From positions 62,001 through 126,000 of the forward strand of contig PDZW01000002.1 in the NCBI GenBank assembly GCA_002753155.1: a stretch of DNA of 64,000 bases. Direction: 5' to 3'. Shown here piece after piece: positions 32,837 through 42,363 of this stretch (position 1 is its first letter; the number at the start of each line of letters is the position of its first letter). The DNA comes from Alphaproteobacteria bacterium WMHbin7 (GTDB taxonomy: Bacteria; Pseudomonadota; Alphaproteobacteria; Rhodospirillales; WMHbin7). A model generated the notes under the pieces. That model worked only from the letters and a program-made list of their open reading frames with translations, did no database searches and was not told the DNA's origin. The translations under genes and the position numbers were made by a program.

Positions 32837-33038
32837 GATATCCTCCGCTCGCTTTATGAATTATACATAGAAGCCATAAAATATGCAATTGAAGCGCCTT
32901 TTTGATGCATGATTAACGAAATATAGGTTAACATCAACCACCCCATTGTAGCGCAATGAAAAAACCCACTCCCCCTTGTCGTGGGCGTGTGTCATGCTTA
33001 TGTGCTGACTAGTTGCCCATTGCGTTCGAGGGGGGCTC
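32837..33038. promoter_or_regulatory. Divergent promoter region of antitoxin and pdhA
   Basis: A 202-bp gap, AT-rich in its first half, between the antitoxin start (minus) and pdhA (plus). It must hold the autoregulated toxin-antitoxin promoter and the pyruvate dehydrogenase promoter. GAGGGGGCTC lies just before the pdhA ATG. No operator can be assigned with confidence. Confidence 0.45.
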
Positions 33039-34046
33039 ATGGCCACGGCAAAAAGCACTTCGTCCAAAGGCGCGTCCAAATCTCCGTCCACCGACCTGTT
33101 GAAACTCTATCGCGACATGCTGCTGATCCGGCGCTTCGAGGAGAAGGCGGGGCAGTTGTATGGCATGGGTCTCATTGGCGGCTTCTGTCACCTCTATATC
33201 GGTCAGGAGGCGGTGGTGGTGGGGCTGACGGCGGCCACAAGGCCGGGTGATTCCTTCATCACCAGCTATCGCGACCACGGCCATATGCTGGCAGCGGGCA
33301 TGGATCCCAAGGGCGTCATGGCCGAACTGACCGGGCGCGTCGGCGGCTATTCCAGGGGCAAGGGCGGCAGCATGCACATGTTCAGCCGCGAGAAGGGATT
33401 TTTCGGCGGTCACGGCATCGTGGCGGCTCAGGTGCCTTTGGGCACCGGCTTGGCCTTCGGCCATAAATACCGCGAGGATGGCGGCGTCTGCCTGTGTTTC
33501 CTGGGCGATGGCGCGGTCAACCAGGGCCAGGTCTATGAAAGCTTCAACATGGCAGCACTTTGGAAGCTGCCCGTGATCTATGTGATCGAGAACAACAGAT
33601 ATGGCATGGGCACCTCGGTCGAGCGCGCCTCGGCCTCAAGCACAGAGTTGCATCGCCGGGGCGATGCCTATGGCATTCCAGGCATCGCGGTCGATGGCAT
33701 GGATGTTCTGGAGGTCGAAAAGGCGGGGCGCAAATGGATTGCTCATGCCAGGGAAGGCAAGGGGCCGGTGGTTCTGGAAATGAAGACCTACCGCTATCGC
33801 GGCCATTCGATGAGCGATCCCGCCAAGTACCGCACCAAAGAGGAAGTGAGCAAGGTCAGGGCCGAGCATGATCCCATCGACACGCTGGCCAAGCTGATTC
33901 TTGAAGGCAAGGCGGCTGGCGAGGATCAGCTCAAGGAGATTGATCGCGAGGTCAAGGAAATCTGCACCAATGCCTCGGATTTTGCTCAGGCAAGTCCCCT
34001 GCCGGAGGCCAAGGAATTGTTCACCGACATTCTGGTGGGGATATAA
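33039..34046 (+). CDS. pdhA: Pyruvate dehydrogenase E1 component, alpha subunit
   Basis: Decarboxylates pyruvate with thiamine diphosphate as the E1-alpha part of an alpha2beta2 heterotetramer. The 335-residue protein has the ThDP/Mg site GDGAVNQGQVYESFNMA ... ENN and the phosphorylation-loop-like YRYRGHSMSDPAKYR. The N-terminal 18 residues are Ser/Lys-rich and likely flexible. It starts the operon alpha / beta / E2 / E3 with a 3-nt gap to pdhB. A GAGGGGG SD supports the ATG. Confidence 0.96.
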   Translation: MATAKSTSSKGASKSPSTDLLKLYRDMLLIRRFEEKAGQLYGMGLIGGFCHLYIGQEAVVVGLTAATRPGDSFITSYRDHGHMLAAGMDPKGVMAELTGRVGGYSRGKGGSMHMFSREKGFFGGHGIVAAQVPLGTGLAFGHKYREDGGVCLCFLGDGAVNQGQVYESFNMAALWKLPVIYVIENNRYGMGTSVERASASSTELHRRGDAYGIPGIAVDGMDVLEVEKAGRKWIAHAREGKGPVVLEMKTYRYRGHSMSDPAKYRTKEEVSKVRAEHDPIDTLAKLILEGKAAGEDQLKEIDREVKEICTNASDFAQASPLPEAKELFTDILVGI

Positions 34047-34049
34047 GCC

Positions 34050-35429
34050 ATGCCCATTCAAATCCTGATGCCCGCCCTGTCGCCCACCATGACCGAAGGC
34101 AAGCTGGCCCGCTGGCTGAAGGCCGAGGGCGACAAGATCAAATCGGGCGATGTGCTGGCCGAGATCGAAACCGACAAGGCGACCATGGAAATGGAAGCCG
34201 CCGATGACGGCATTCTTGGCCGTATCCTGGTTCCTGGGGGCTCCGAGGGCGTGAAAGTGAATACCCCCATCGGCCTGATCCTGGCTGAAGGCGAGGACAA
34301 GAGCGCTTTGGAAGCGGCTGCAGCCCCGGTTGCAGCTACACTACCCGCCGAGCCGGTGCCGGTCCCGGTCCCGGTCCCTGCCGTTGTGTCTCCTGCGCCT
34401 GCGGCGCCCCAGCCCCAGCAAAAAGCCTATGCCGGTCCCACCAAACGCCAGACCGTGCGCGAAGCCCTGCGCGACGCCATGGCCGAGGAAATGCGCCGTG
34501 ATCCCAACGTGTTTTTGCTGGGCGAGGAAGTGGGCCAGTATCAGGGGGCCTACAAGGTCAGCCAGGGGCTTTTGGACGAATTCGGGCCTAAGCGCGTCAT
34601 CGATACGCCGATTACCGAAATGGGCTTTGCCGGGCTTGGCGTGGGGGCGGCCTTTGGAGGGCTTCGGCCCATCGTCGAATTCATGACCTTCAATTTCTCG
34701 ATGCAGGCGATTGACCAAATTGTGAATTCTGCGTCCAAAACCCTTTACATGTCGGGCGGCCAGCAGACTTGCCCCATCGTTTTTCGTGGCCCCAACGGTG
34801 CGGCCTCGCGCGTGGCGGCCCAGCATTCGCAATGCTATGCCTCGTGGTACGCCCATTGTCCGGGCATGAAGGTGGTGGCCCCCTGGTCGGGCATGGATGC
34901 CAAGGGCTTGTTGAAATCAGCCATCCGCGATCCCAATCCCGTCATCTTCCTCGAAAACGAGATGATGTACGGCCAAAGCTTCGATGTGCCCGAGGATGCG
35001 GATTTCACCCTGCCCATAGGCCTTGCCAGGATCGAGCGGGCGGGGGGGGATGTCACCATCACCGCCTTCTCGCGCATGGTGGGGGTGGCGCTGGAAGCCG
35101 CCGAAGCACTCGCCAAAGAGGGCATCGAGGCCGAGGTGATCAATCTGTTGAGCTTGCGCCCGCTGGATAGTGCCGCCATCATCGAAAGTGTGAAGAAGAC
35201 CAACCGTCTGGTCACGGTGGAGGAGGGCTGGCCCTTTGCCGGCATCGGGGCCGAGATCGCGGCCCTGGTGATGGATCAGGCCTTCGACTGGCTGGATGCG
35301 CCGGTCAACCGCGTCGCCGGCGAGGACGTGCCCATGCCTTACGCAGCGAACCTTGAGAAGCTGGCCCTGCCCGATGTTCCCAAGATTGTGGCTGCCGCCA
35401 AAGCGGTTTGCTATCGGGGGCAAAAATGA
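34050..35429 (+). CDS. pdhB: Pyruvate dehydrogenase E1 beta with N-terminal lipoyl domain
   Basis: A 459-residue fusion: lipoyl domain (about 1-80; lipoyl Lys43 in [10 protein letters not shown]), an Ala/Pro/Val-rich swinging linker (about 92-130), and the transketolase-like E1-beta domain (about 135-459). Lipoylated E1-beta is known in alphaproteobacteria such as Zymomonas and rhizobia, where E2 also has its own lipoyl domain. Here the E2 lacks one, so this subunit appears to carry the only swinging arm of the complex. The stop overlaps the E2 start (ATGA at 35426). Confidence 0.95.
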   Translation: MPIQILMPALSPTMTEGKLARWLKAEGDKIKSGDVLAEIETDKATMEMEAADDGILGRILVPGGSEGVKVNTPIGLILAEGEDKSALEAAAAPVAATLPAEPVPVPVPVPAVVSPAPAAPQPQQKAYAGPTKRQTVREALRDAMAEEMRRDPNVFLLGEEVGQYQGAYKVSQGLLDEFGPKRVIDTPITEMGFAGLGVGAAFGGLRPIVEFMTFNFSMQAIDQIVNSASKTLYMSGGQQTCPIVFRGPNGAASRVAAQHSQCYASWYAHCPGMKVVAPWSGMDAKGLLKSAIRDPNPVIFLENEMMYGQSFDVPEDADFTLPIGLARIERAGGDVTITAFSRMVGVALEAAEALAKEGIEAEVINLLSLRPLDSAAIIESVKKTNRLVTVEEGWPFAGIGAEIAALVMDQAFDWLDAPVNRVAGEDVPMPYAANLEKLALPDVPKIVAAAKAVCYRGQK

Positions 35430-36277
35430 CCGCGGTATCGCGCCTGTTCGCCAGCCCTCTGGCGCGTCGGCTGGCCGCCGAGAAGGGGCTCGATCTGGCC
35501 TCGGTCGCGGGCTCAGGCCCCCACGGGCGCATCGTGAAGGCGGATGTGCTGGCGGCCAAGCCGGGGGCCAAGGCCGTGGCACTCATTCCGGCAGGCGGCA
35601 TCGAGGCGGTTCCCAACAGCACACTTCGCAAAACCATCGCCCGGCGCTTGACGGAATCCAAGCAGACCATTCCGCATTTCTATCTCTCGGTTGATCTCGA
35701 TCTGGATGCGCTCTTGGACCTGCGCGAAAAACTCAACCAGCGGGCCGAGGGGTTCAAGCTGTCGGTCAACGACTTCATCATCAAGGCCAGCGCCAAAGCC
35801 TTGCGCACCATTCCCGCTGCCAATGCCAGTTGGACCGACGAGGCCACGCTGCGCTATTCCGATGTCGATATTTCGGTGGCGGTGGCCGCCCCCGGCGGAT
35901 TGGTGACTCCCATCATCCGCAGGGCCGATACAAAAACCCTGGCCCAGATATCGCTTGAGATGAAGGCGTTGGCCGAAAAGGCGCGGGCGGGCAAGCTGAT
36001 GCCGGAAGACTATCAGGGCGGCGGCTTTACCATCTCCAATCTCGGCATGTACGGCATCAAAAGCTTCAGCGCCATCATCAATCCCCCCCAGGCCTGCATC
36101 CTGGCCGTAGGCGTGGGCGAGAAGCGCCCGGTGGTCAAGGACGGCGCCCTTGCCATCGCCACCCTTTGCACCGTCACCCTCTCGGTCGATCACCGCGCCG
36201 TCGATGGGGTGGTGGGGGCCGAGTTTCTGTCCGCCTTCAAGAAAGCCATCGAAGACCCGCTGGGATTGCTGCTATGA
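35426..36277 (+). CDS. pdhC: Dihydrolipoyl acyltransferase (E2) lacking a lipoyl domain
   Basis: A 283-residue E2 with only the peripheral-subunit-binding domain (about 4-40; [19 protein letters not shown]) and the catalytic acetyltransferase domain (about 65-283) with [13 protein letters not shown] at the active site. Usual bacterial E2 proteins have 400 or more residues with one to three N-terminal lipoyl domains. The ATGA overlap with pdhB leaves no room for one, and the upstream sequence is the C-terminus of E1-beta, so the short form is not a start-site error. It would use the lipoyl arm on E1-beta. It is coupled to lpd by another ATGA. Confidence 0.92.
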   Translation: MTAVSRLFASPLARRLAAEKGLDLASVAGSGPHGRIVKADVLAAKPGAKAVALIPAGGIEAVPNSTLRKTIARRLTESKQTIPHFYLSVDLDLDALLDLREKLNQRAEGFKLSVNDFIIKASAKALRTIPAANASWTDEATLRYSDVDISVAVAAPGGLVTPIIRRADTKTLAQISLEMKALAEKARAGKLMPEDYQGGGFTISNLGMYGIKSFSAIINPPQACILAVGVGEKRPVVKDGALAIATLCTVTLSVDHRAVDGVVGAEFLSAFKKAIEDPLGLLL

Positions 36278-37659
36278 GCGAGCAGGCTTTCGATCTTGTC
36301 GTCATCGGCGCCGGACCGGGGGGCTATGTGGCGGCCATCCGCGCAGCACAACTGGGCCTGAAAACGGCGGTGGTCGAGAAGGCGCATTTGGGCGGCATCT
36401 GTCTCAACTGGGGCTGCATCCCCACCAAGGCGCTGCTGCGCTCGGCGGAAGTGTATCGGCTCATGCAACATGCCGACAGCTTCGGCCTGGCTTCGCCCAA
36501 TCCCAGCTTCGATCTGGGGAAAATCGTGGCCCGCTCGCGCGCCGTGGCGGCGCAACTCCAGGCGGGCGTCAAGTATTTGCTGAAAAAGAACAAGGTGACG
36601 GTGATCGAGGGCCATGGGCGTCTGGCGGGCAAGGGCAAGGTGGCAGTCGAGAATGGTCCCACCATTTCGGCGGCGCACATCCTGATCGCCACCGGAGCGC
36701 GGGCCAAGCTGGTTCCCGGCCTGGAACCCGATGGCGATCTGGTCTGGACCTACAAGGAAGCCATGACCCCCAAAGCGTTTCCGAAATCGCTGCTGGTGGT
36801 GGGATCGGGCGCCATCGGCATCGAATTCGCAAGCTTTTACAATGCGCTGGGATGTAAGGTGACGGTGGTCGAGATGCTGGATCGCATCCTGCCGGTCGAG
36901 GATGAGGAGATTTCTGCCCTGGCCCGCAAAAGCTTTGAGCGTCAGGGCATGACCATCCTGACCTCGGCCTCGGTCAAGGGTCTTCGCAAAGAGGCGGGAC
37001 AGGTTTGCGTCACCGTCGAGGCGGGCGGCAAGTCAAGCGAGATCACGGCCGAGCGTGTGCTGGTGGCGGTGGGGGTTTCGCCCAATATCGAAAATCTCGG
37101 CCTGGAAGGGACGGGGGTCAAGATCGAGCGCGGCCATATCGTGACGGATGCGATGATGTGCACGGGAGAACCCGGCGTCTATGCCATTGGCGACGTGACG
37201 GCGCCCCCCTGGCTGGCCCACAAGGCCAGCCACGAGGGCGTGATCTGCGTGGAAGCCATCGCGGGACTTTCGCCGCATGTTTTGCATCCGCGCAGTATTC
37301 CCGGCTGCACCTATGCCAGCCCCCAGGTGGCCAGCGTCGGCTTGACCGAGAAGCAGGCGAAGGAGCAGGGATTTGAGGTCAAGGTCGGGCGGTTTTCGGC
37401 CATCGGCAACGGCAAGGCCATTGCGCTGGGCGAGGAGGAGGGACTGGTCAAGACCGTCTTCGACGCTAAAACCGGCGAATTGTTGGGGGCCCATATGATC
37501 GGGGCCGAAGTGACCGAGATGATTCAGGGTTATTGCATCGCCCGCACCCTGGAGGGTACCGAGGCCGAGCTGATGCAGACGGTCTTTCCCCATCCCACAC
37601 TTTCCGAAATGATGCACGAAAGCACGCTTGACGCCTGGGGCAGGGCCATTCATTTCTAA
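36274..37659 (+). CDS. lpd: Dihydrolipoyl dehydrogenase (E3)
   Basis: Re-oxidises dihydrolipoyl groups with FAD and NAD. The 461-residue protein has the N-terminal FAD loop [12 protein letters not shown], the redox disulfide [13 protein letters not shown], the NAD loop [11 protein letters not shown], and the C-terminal HPHPT-type active-site motif (FPHPTLSE). No lipoyl domain is fused to it. ATG 36274 overlaps the E2 stop. A palindromic repeat and then lipA follow. Confidence 0.96.
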   Translation: MSEQAFDLVVIGAGPGGYVAAIRAAQLGLKTAVVEKAHLGGICLNWGCIPTKALLRSAEVYRLMQHADSFGLASPNPSFDLGKIVARSRAVAAQLQAGVKYLLKKNKVTVIEGHGRLAGKGKVAVENGPTISAAHILIATGARAKLVPGLEPDGDLVWTYKEAMTPKAFPKSLLVVGSGAIGIEFASFYNALGCKVTVVEMLDRILPVEDEEISALARKSFERQGMTILTSASVKGLRKEAGQVCVTVEAGGKSSEITAERVLVAVGVSPNIENLGLEGTGVKIERGHIVTDAMMCTGEPGVYAIGDVTAPPWLAHKASHEGVICVEAIAGLSPHVLHPRSIPGCTYASPQVASVGLTEKQAKEQGFEVKVGRFSAIGNGKAIALGEEEGLVKTVFDAKTGELLGAHMIGAEVTEMIQGYCIARTLEGTEAELMQTVFPHPTLSEMMHESTLDAWGRAIHF

Positions 37660-37685
37660 TATTAGAGCTTTGGTTATAGATATTT

Positions 37686-37764
37686 GTCATGGCCGGGCTT
37701 GACCCGGCCATCCACGCCTTGCCAAAAGGTTAGCGTGGATGCGCGGATCAAGTCCGCGCATGAC
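37686..37764. repeat. Dispersed palindromic repeat, copy 1
   Basis: Starts GTCATG and ends CATGAC. Inside are two hairpins, GGCCGGG/CCCGGCC with loop CTTGA or similar and GCGCGGA/TCCGCGC with loop TCAAG, flanked by ATCCACGC and GCGTGGAT arms. A second copy of the same design is at 53975-54066. It lies between lpd and lipA and could end the pdh transcript or stabilise its 3' end. Confidence 0.82.
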
Positions 37765-37782
37765 GAGTAGGAAAGTTTGGTT

Positions 37783-38682
37783 ATGAACGAGACCGCCCCC
37801 TTAAAGCCCCTGCGCAAGCCCGACTGGATTCGTGCAAAAGCCCCCACCTCGGCAGAGGTGGCCGAGACCCGCAAGCTGATGCGCGGGCTAAATCTCCATA
37901 CCGTGTGCGAAGAGGCGGCCTGCCCCAATCTGGGCGAATGCTGGAGCAGAAAGCACGCCACCGTGATGATCCTGGGCGACACCTGCACAAGGGCCTGCGC
38001 TTTTTGCAATGTGAAGACCGGAAGACCGGGTCCGGTTGACCCTGAGGAGCCGGACCATCTGGCCCGCATGGCGGTTGCCATGGGCTTGAAGCATATGGTG
38101 ATTACCTCGGTCGATCGCGACGATCTGCCTGATGGCGGGGCCTCGCAATTCGTGGCCGCCATCCAGGCGGTGCGGGCGGCCTCGCCCGGCACCACCATCG
38201 AGGTGCTGACCCCTGATTTCAAGGATAAGCCGGGGGCGCTGGAAGCCGTGGTGATGGCCGCCCCCGACGTCTTCAACCACAATCTGGAAACCGTGCCGCG
38301 CCTGTATCAGAGCATTCGCCCCGGGGCGCGCTATTTCAATTCGCTGCGCTTACTGGACGACGCCAAGAAGCTGAAAGCCGATCTCTTCACCAAATCGGGC
38401 ATCATGGTGGGGCTGGGCGAGGAGAAGGGCGAGGTGCTGCAGGTGATGGACGATCTCAGAAGTGCCCATGTCGATTTCATCACCATCGGCCAGTATCTGC
38501 AGCCCACGGCCAAACATGCGCCCGTGCTGCGCTTTGTCGAGCCTGCCGAGTTCGAGGACTATGCAAGGATCGCCAGGGCCAAGGGGTTCCTGATGGTGGC
38601 GGCAACGCCCATGACCCGCTCGTCGCACCATGCGGGCCGGGATTTCGAAGAATTAAGAAGAGCCCGGGCAGGGCAGAGCTGA
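37783..38682 (+). CDS. lipA: Lipoyl synthase
   Basis: Inserts two sulfur atoms into octanoyl groups on lipoyl domains. A 299-residue radical SAM enzyme with both clusters: auxiliary cluster Cys42-Cys47-Cys53 and SAM cluster Cys68-Cys72-Cys75 (CTRACAFC). The C-terminal RSSHHA supplies the serine ligand. AGGAAAG lies 7 nt before ATG 37783. Its placement after the pdh operon fits its role in maturing the E1-beta lipoyl arm. The stop overlaps the next ATG (TGATG). Confidence 0.96.
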   Translation: MNETAPLKPLRKPDWIRAKAPTSAEVAETRKLMRGLNLHTVCEEAACPNLGECWSRKHATVMILGDTCTRACAFCNVKTGRPGPVDPEEPDHLARMAVAMGLKHMVITSVDRDDLPDGGASQFVAAIQAVRAASPGTTIEVLTPDFKDKPGALEAVVMAAPDVFNHNLETVPRLYQSIRPGARYFNSLRLLDDAKKLKADLFTKSGIMVGLGEEKGEVLQVMDDLRSAHVDFITIGQYLQPTAKHAPVLRFVEPAEFEDYARIARAKGFLMVAATPMTRSSHHAGRDFEELRRARAGQS

Positions 38683-39122
38683 TGCCTACCCATGCCGAGA
38701 AGCGCACACTGCCCTATAGCTCAGAGCAGATGTTCGATCTGGTGCTGGATGTCGAGCGCTATCCCGAATTCCTGCCCTGGGTGATCGACGCCAAGGTGAT
38801 CAGCAACGACGGCGCGAAGTTGGTGGCCGATGTCTGGGCGGGCTTCAAGATGGTGCGCGAGCGCTATCGCTCGGAAGTGACCATCGACCGGCCGAACCGC
38901 CTTGATATCATCTATACCGAAGGCCCCTTTAGGCATCTCAACAATCACTGGATCTTCGAGCCGGTGGAGAAGGGGACGCGCATCGATTTCTATATCGATT
39001 TCGAGTTCAAATCGCGCCTGCTGCAAGGGCTGATGGGGGCCGTCTTCAACGAGGCGGTGGGCCGCATGGTGATGAGCTTCGAACGAAGGGCCAGGCAGAT
39101 GTATGGCAAAAAGGCGGGGTAG
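38682..39122 (+). CDS. Coq10/RatA-family START-like protein
   Basis: A 146-residue helix-grip protein, with LPYSSEQMFDLVLDVERYPEFLPW near the N-terminus split by the family-typical V-E-R-Y-P motif, and LNNHWIFEP in the core. Members bind ubiquinone or polyketide-like ligands (Coq10), and E. coli RatA was described as inhibiting 70S formation. In alphaproteobacteria the gene often follows lipA, and the ubiquinone-binding role is the more likely one. It overlaps the lipA stop by one base. Confidence 0.88.
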   Translation: MPTHAEKRTLPYSSEQMFDLVLDVERYPEFLPWVIDAKVISNDGAKLVADVWAGFKMVRERYRSEVTIDRPNRLDIIYTEGPFRHLNNHWIFEPVEKGTRIDFYIDFEFKSRLLQGLMGAVFNEAVGRMVMSFERRARQMYGKKAG

Positions 39123-39208
39123 GGGGTGCTCTTCCCTGATCCACTTGCCGAACCGTGCGCCAAAGAGTACTATTTGCCGTATGAACGATCACACGATTGG
39201 GGCGGCGC

Positions 39209-39466
39209 ATGTCTCATTTATCGGCCAATGACCTGAAGGTAAAGGGTGTTTCAGCCCTGGAGGCCGCCCTGGAAACCAGCCGGGAGGTCCTCATCACGGT
39301 GCGCGGCAAGGACCGTTTTGTCGTGATGGAGGTTGAACATTACCACTATCTGCGTGAATGCGAGTTGGAGGCGGCGCTGGCCGAGTCCAGGGCCGATCTT
39401 GCCGCCGGGCGTTTCGTCAAATCCTCCCCCGAAGCCCATGTGGAGCGCCTGAAGGCAGGGCAATGA
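39209..39466 (+). CDS. Phd/YefM-like antitoxin
   Basis: An 85-residue protein with the Phd/YefM-type N-terminal domain: VSALEAALETSREVLITVRGKDRFVVMEVEHY in outline (a strand-turn-strand around VRGKDRFVVME). The tail SRADLAAGRFVKSSPEAHVERL resembles toxin-binding C-termini of RelB/Phd proteins. ATG 39209 is used; a TTG four codons upstream is less likely. It overlaps the toxin gene by 4 nt (ATGA), which makes it the first gene of a coupled toxin-antitoxin operon. Confidence 0.78.
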   Translation: MSHLSANDLKVKGVSALEAALETSREVLITVRGKDRFVVMEVEHYHYLRECELEAALAESRADLAAGRFVKSSPEAHVERLKAGQ

Positions 39467-39738
39467 GCTTCACGCTCGTTTTCACGGAGCAGTATGAAAG
39501 ACGGGCGGCGCGTTTTCTGAAACGTCATCCGGCCCTGGAAAAGCAGTATCTGAAGACATTGCAATTGCTGGAAGCCAATCCCTTCCACCCCTCGCTGCGC
39601 CTGCATGCGCTTTCGGGGAAATTGGACGGGCTTCATTCGGTCTCGATCAATCTGTCCTACCGCATCACGCTTGAGCTGATGATCCGTGATCAGGAAATCA
39701 TCCCGGTCAATGTCGGCGACCACGACGCGGTTTATTGA
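39463..39738 (+). CDS. RelE/YafQ-type toxin
   Basis: A 91-residue protein of the RelE/ParE superfamily: LVFTEQYERRAARFLKRHP, HALSGKLDGLHSVSI and the C-terminal IPVNVGDHDAVY, the last being common in YafQ-like mRNA interferases. These toxins cut mRNA on the ribosome. It is coupled to the upstream antitoxin by ATGA. Its 3' end overlaps the convergent YkgJ-like gene by 7 nt. Confidence 0.82.
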   Translation: MSFTLVFTEQYERRAARFLKRHPALEKQYLKTLQLLEANPFHPSLRLHALSGKLDGLHSVSINLSYRITLELMIRDQEIIPVNVGDHDAVY

Positions 39739-40364
39739 TCCATCCTTGCCGTCGTGAACGGGTCGCCGCCATTCAGCCAGATGTCCCAGAGCAGGGCGGT
39801 CGGCGTTTCCAGGGCCAGCACTGGGCGCAGGTCGAGCTTGGTCATGGCCAGGCCTTTTTCCATCAGGCCGCGGGCCAGTCCCGCCTGCATGCGGGTATAG
39901 ATTTCGAAATGGGGAGGCCAGATCGGCACCTCGTTGCCGGGAACGCCCACCCCTTTCTTGCAGGCCTCGACATCCAGCGAATGGAAGGCCCGGCACATCA
40001 GGGGGCGGTGCGCGTAGAAGCGGCAATGGCCTTTCTTGCTCAAAAGCGGGCAGCCCTTTCGGCTGGAATGGGCCTCCTGTGAGACGGCAAGACGAAAGCC
40101 GCACAATTCGATCATATCCAAAAGAAACAGGGCTTCGGGCGGCGTCATGACGATATGTTTGGTAAAGCAGCAAGGCGTGCATCCGTCCTTGCAGTGCAGG
40201 GGCGTTGGCGGCGGGAATTCGGCCCGGTGGCGCTCGATCAGCCCGACAGCCGTTTCCTCCAACAGCAGGAACAAATCCGAGAATCCCCGGGGCCGGTCCT
40301 GGCCCGCCAAGGTCTCGATGGCAGCAAGCGCCACCTGGCGTTCGATTTCCGCTTCCAGGCTCAT
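39732..40364 (-). CDS. YkgJ-family Cys-rich metal-binding protein
   Basis: A 210-residue protein of the zinc/iron-chelating YkgJ-type family, with CKDGCTPCC near residue 55 and CPLLSKKGHCRFYAHRPLMCRAF in the middle; eight or more cysteines could bind an Fe-S or zinc centre. Function is unknown in the family. ATG 40364 follows AAGGA; the frame upstream is antisense filler inside the GT2 gene. Its start overlaps the GT2 stop (ATGA), so it belongs to the pgpA-pncC-GT2 minus-strand operon. Confidence 0.85.
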   Translation of the reverse strand: MSLEAEIERQVALAAIETLAGQDRPRGFSDLFLLLEETAVGLIERHRAEFPPPTPLHCKDGCTPCCFTKHIVMTPPEALFLLDMIELCGFRLAVSQEAHSSRKGCPLLSKKGHCRFYAHRPLMCRAFHSLDVEACKKGVGVPGNEVPIWPPHFEIYTRMQAGLARGLMEKGLAMTKLDLRPVLALETPTALLWDIWLNGGDPFTTARMDQ

Positions 40365-41149
40365 GGCGTTTCCTTCGGGATAGGGCAACCGGCTTCTGAC
40401 CATAAGCGGGCGGCCAGGCGCAGCCGGTCCCGACCCTGAGTGATATAGCGCCCGATGGCGCGGCCCAGTTCCTCGCGCTCGGGCGTCTGGGGGAAGATGG
40501 CCTGGCCAGACTCGTCCAGCGGGCAATCTTCCATCATGCGAAAGAGATGCGATCCCGGCGGGCAGGCATAACGCAACAGCTTGTCCTGGGCGCGGGCCAG
40601 ATGGAACAGGCGCTGAAGTCCCTCGTAGAAGGCGACGTCCTCGCCCGCCAGCTTGCTGCGAAACACCGCGTCTTCAGGAAATCCCCCCAAAACATCAAAG
40701 ACATAGCGCTTCAGCACGAGATTCGAGGGGATCGAGTTGTAGGTGATGTCGTAATGGGCTGGGGCAAGATCGATTCTGGGTTCGGTCTCGAAGCCGAATT
40801 TGATGGCGTCCCAGTGGGTATCCTTGTCCAGCACGTTGAGAGCCGAAGGCAGGGCATGGGGCAGATATTCGTCATCGGCGTCCAGAAAGGCCAGATAGCG
40901 GCTGGGCTGGGACCTTGCCCCCAGATTCCTGGCTGCTCCCGGGCCAGAATTGACCGGCATGGACAGAACCGACACCCGGGCATCCCTGGCGGCCAGGTCC
41001 TGAGCCAGGGCCAGAGACTCGTCGGTCGAGGCATCATCGACGATGACGATCTTTAAGGGATCGACCTGCTGGCTCTGCACCGAGGCGAGGCTGCGCTCCA
41101 GGCTGGCTGCCGCGTTGAAACAGGGGATGACCACCAGCAGGCCCTTCAT
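40361..41149 (-). CDS. GT2-family glycosyltransferase
   Basis: A 262-residue GT-A glycosyltransferase with LLVVIPCFNAAASLERSL at the start, the nucleotide-binding DDASTD, and the DXD-like DADDEY (about 92-97). No membrane helix is present. The acceptor and sugar are unknown; the GEDVAFYEGLQ segment is the usual ED motif before the catalytic base. It is coupled on both sides by ATGA overlaps, with pncC upstream and the YkgJ-like gene downstream. Confidence 0.88.
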   Translation of the reverse strand: MKGLLVVIPCFNAAASLERSLASVQSQQVDPLKIVIVDDASTDESLALAQDLAARDARVSVLSMPVNSGPGAARNLGARSQPSRYLAFLDADDEYLPHALPSALNVLDKDTHWDAIKFGFETEPRIDLAPAHYDITYNSIPSNLVLKRYVFDVLGGFPEDAVFRSKLAGEDVAFYEGLQRLFHLARAQDKLLRYACPPGSHLFRMMEDCPLDESGQAIFPQTPEREELGRAIGRYITQGRDRLRLAARLWSEAGCPIPKETP

Positions 41150-41649
41150 GACACGGCCTCATCAAGGGTCCGGCAGAGCAGATCGAGGGCGGCCAGGCAG
41201 GTGGATTTGCGCACCTGATCGCGCCCGCCTTGGAAGATATGGCGCTCGTGACGTGTCGGGCCGCCCCTTCGGGCGGCAGCGATATGCACCAGCCCCACCG
41301 GCTTCTCTTGGGTGCCGCCGTCGGGTCCGGCGATCCCCGTCACGGACAGGCTTGCCGTGACCGGGGCATGGGCCAGCGCCCCCTCGGCCATTGCCCTGGC
41401 CACCGCTTCGCTGACAGCGCCCTGGCTGGCGATCAGATCGGCGGGCACGCCCAAAAGATCGGTCTTGGCGGCGTTGGAATAGGTTACAAAACCGCGTTCG
41501 AACCAACTGGACGAGCCGGGAACAGCGGTCAGGGCGGCTGAGATCAGGCCGCCGGTGCAGGATTCCGCCGTGGCGATCCTGGCGTTCCCGGCCCTTCGGC
41601 AGGCCGCCAGGGCGCGTTCGGCTGCCTTGATCAGATCGTCATCCACCAT
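41146..41649 (-). CDS. pncC: Nicotinamide-nucleotide amidase (CinA C-terminal type)
   Basis: Converts NMN to nicotinate mononucleotide for NAD recycling. The 167-residue protein is the stand-alone CinA C-terminal domain, with ATAESCTGGLISAALTAVPGSS and SVTGIAGPDGGT as signatures; the Ser in AESCTGG is part of the active site. It overlaps the pgpA end by 19 nt and the GT2 start by 4 nt, so expression is tightly linked. Confidence 0.93.
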   Translation of the reverse strand: MVDDDLIKAAERALAACRRAGNARIATAESCTGGLISAALTAVPGSSSWFERGFVTYSNAAKTDLLGVPADLIASQGAVSEAVARAMAEGALAHAPVTASLSVTGIAGPDGGTQEKPVGLVHIAAARRGGPTRHERHIFQGGRDQVRKSTCLAALDLLCRTLDEAVS

Positions 41650-42107
41650 CCCGTTCCCTTGCCCAGCGCCAAAAGCAAAGCACCCGCCACCAGACCCGCC
41701 AGAAGATCGTCGAGCATGATGCCAAGCCCGCCTTTGACATGCCGATCCGCCCAGCCGATGGGGCCCGGCTTCAGAATGTCAAAGCCCCTGAAAAAGAGAA
41801 ACCCAATTCCGTAGGCGAGAAAATCGGGAGGGACAACGGCCAGGGTCAGAAGCTGGCCCGCCACCTCGTCGATCACGACCTCGGATGGATCCTCCCTGCC
41901 GATGGCCTTTCTATAGGCTTCCGCCGACCAGATGCCCAGCAGGGTCACAGCCAGGGCCGCCAGCAGGACGCCCAGGGGACCGGACAGGAGGCTCCAGGAC
42001 AGCCAGGCCAGGGGCAGGGCGGCCAGCGATCCCCAGCTTCCCGGGGCGGGCTTCAAACGCCCGATACCGAACCAGGTGGCCAGGATTGTCGTCAAATTCT
42101 GAGGCAT
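41631..42107 (-). CDS. pgpA: Phosphatidylglycerophosphatase A
   Basis: Dephosphorylates phosphatidylglycerophosphate in the inner membrane to give phosphatidylglycerol. The 158-residue protein has the family motifs PAPGSWGSLAALP, DPSEVVIDEVAGQ and GGLGIMLDDLLAG, with several TM helices. The acidic residues in the second and third motifs bind Mg and are intact. It is the first gene of the minus-strand operon pgpA-pncC-GT2-ykgJ-like. pgpA next to cinA/pncC is a common arrangement. Confidence 0.94.
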   Translation of the reverse strand: MPQNLTTILATWFGIGRLKPAPGSWGSLAALPLAWLSWSLLSGPLGVLLAALAVTLLGIWSAEAYRKAIGREDPSEVVIDEVAGQLLTLAVVPPDFLAYGIGFLFFRGFDILKPGPIGWADRHVKGGLGIMLDDLLAGLVAGALLLALGKGTGWWMTI

Positions 42108-42363
42108 GAGATGAAAGGGCTCTGCTAAGGGGTCTTCTCATTCTACCACAAACGGAAATCGCGTCTATTTGATAGTTTTGATTAACTAAGATAGTTAACG
42201 CTATGAATAACAAAGAGACTATTTAATTATTTCACTTTATTACACGTTTCGACATCTTGGCGCTTGCCACCGGGTGCCCGCTTGGCTAGGGTTTCCTGCC
42301 TTGGTCTGAAATGGGGACCAGGGACGGCACCTTTGTTAGAGTGTCCGACAAAGAAGAGGCGCC
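42108..42363. promoter_or_regulatory. Divergent AT-rich gap between pgpA and M23 peptidase
   Basis: A 256-bp gap with an AT-rich core (about 42150-42250, including TAACTAAGATAGTTA, a partial dyad at about 42184-42198). It should carry promoters for both divergent operons. AAGAAGAGG at its right end is the SD for the TTG-started M23 gene. No other feature seen. Confidence 0.4.
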
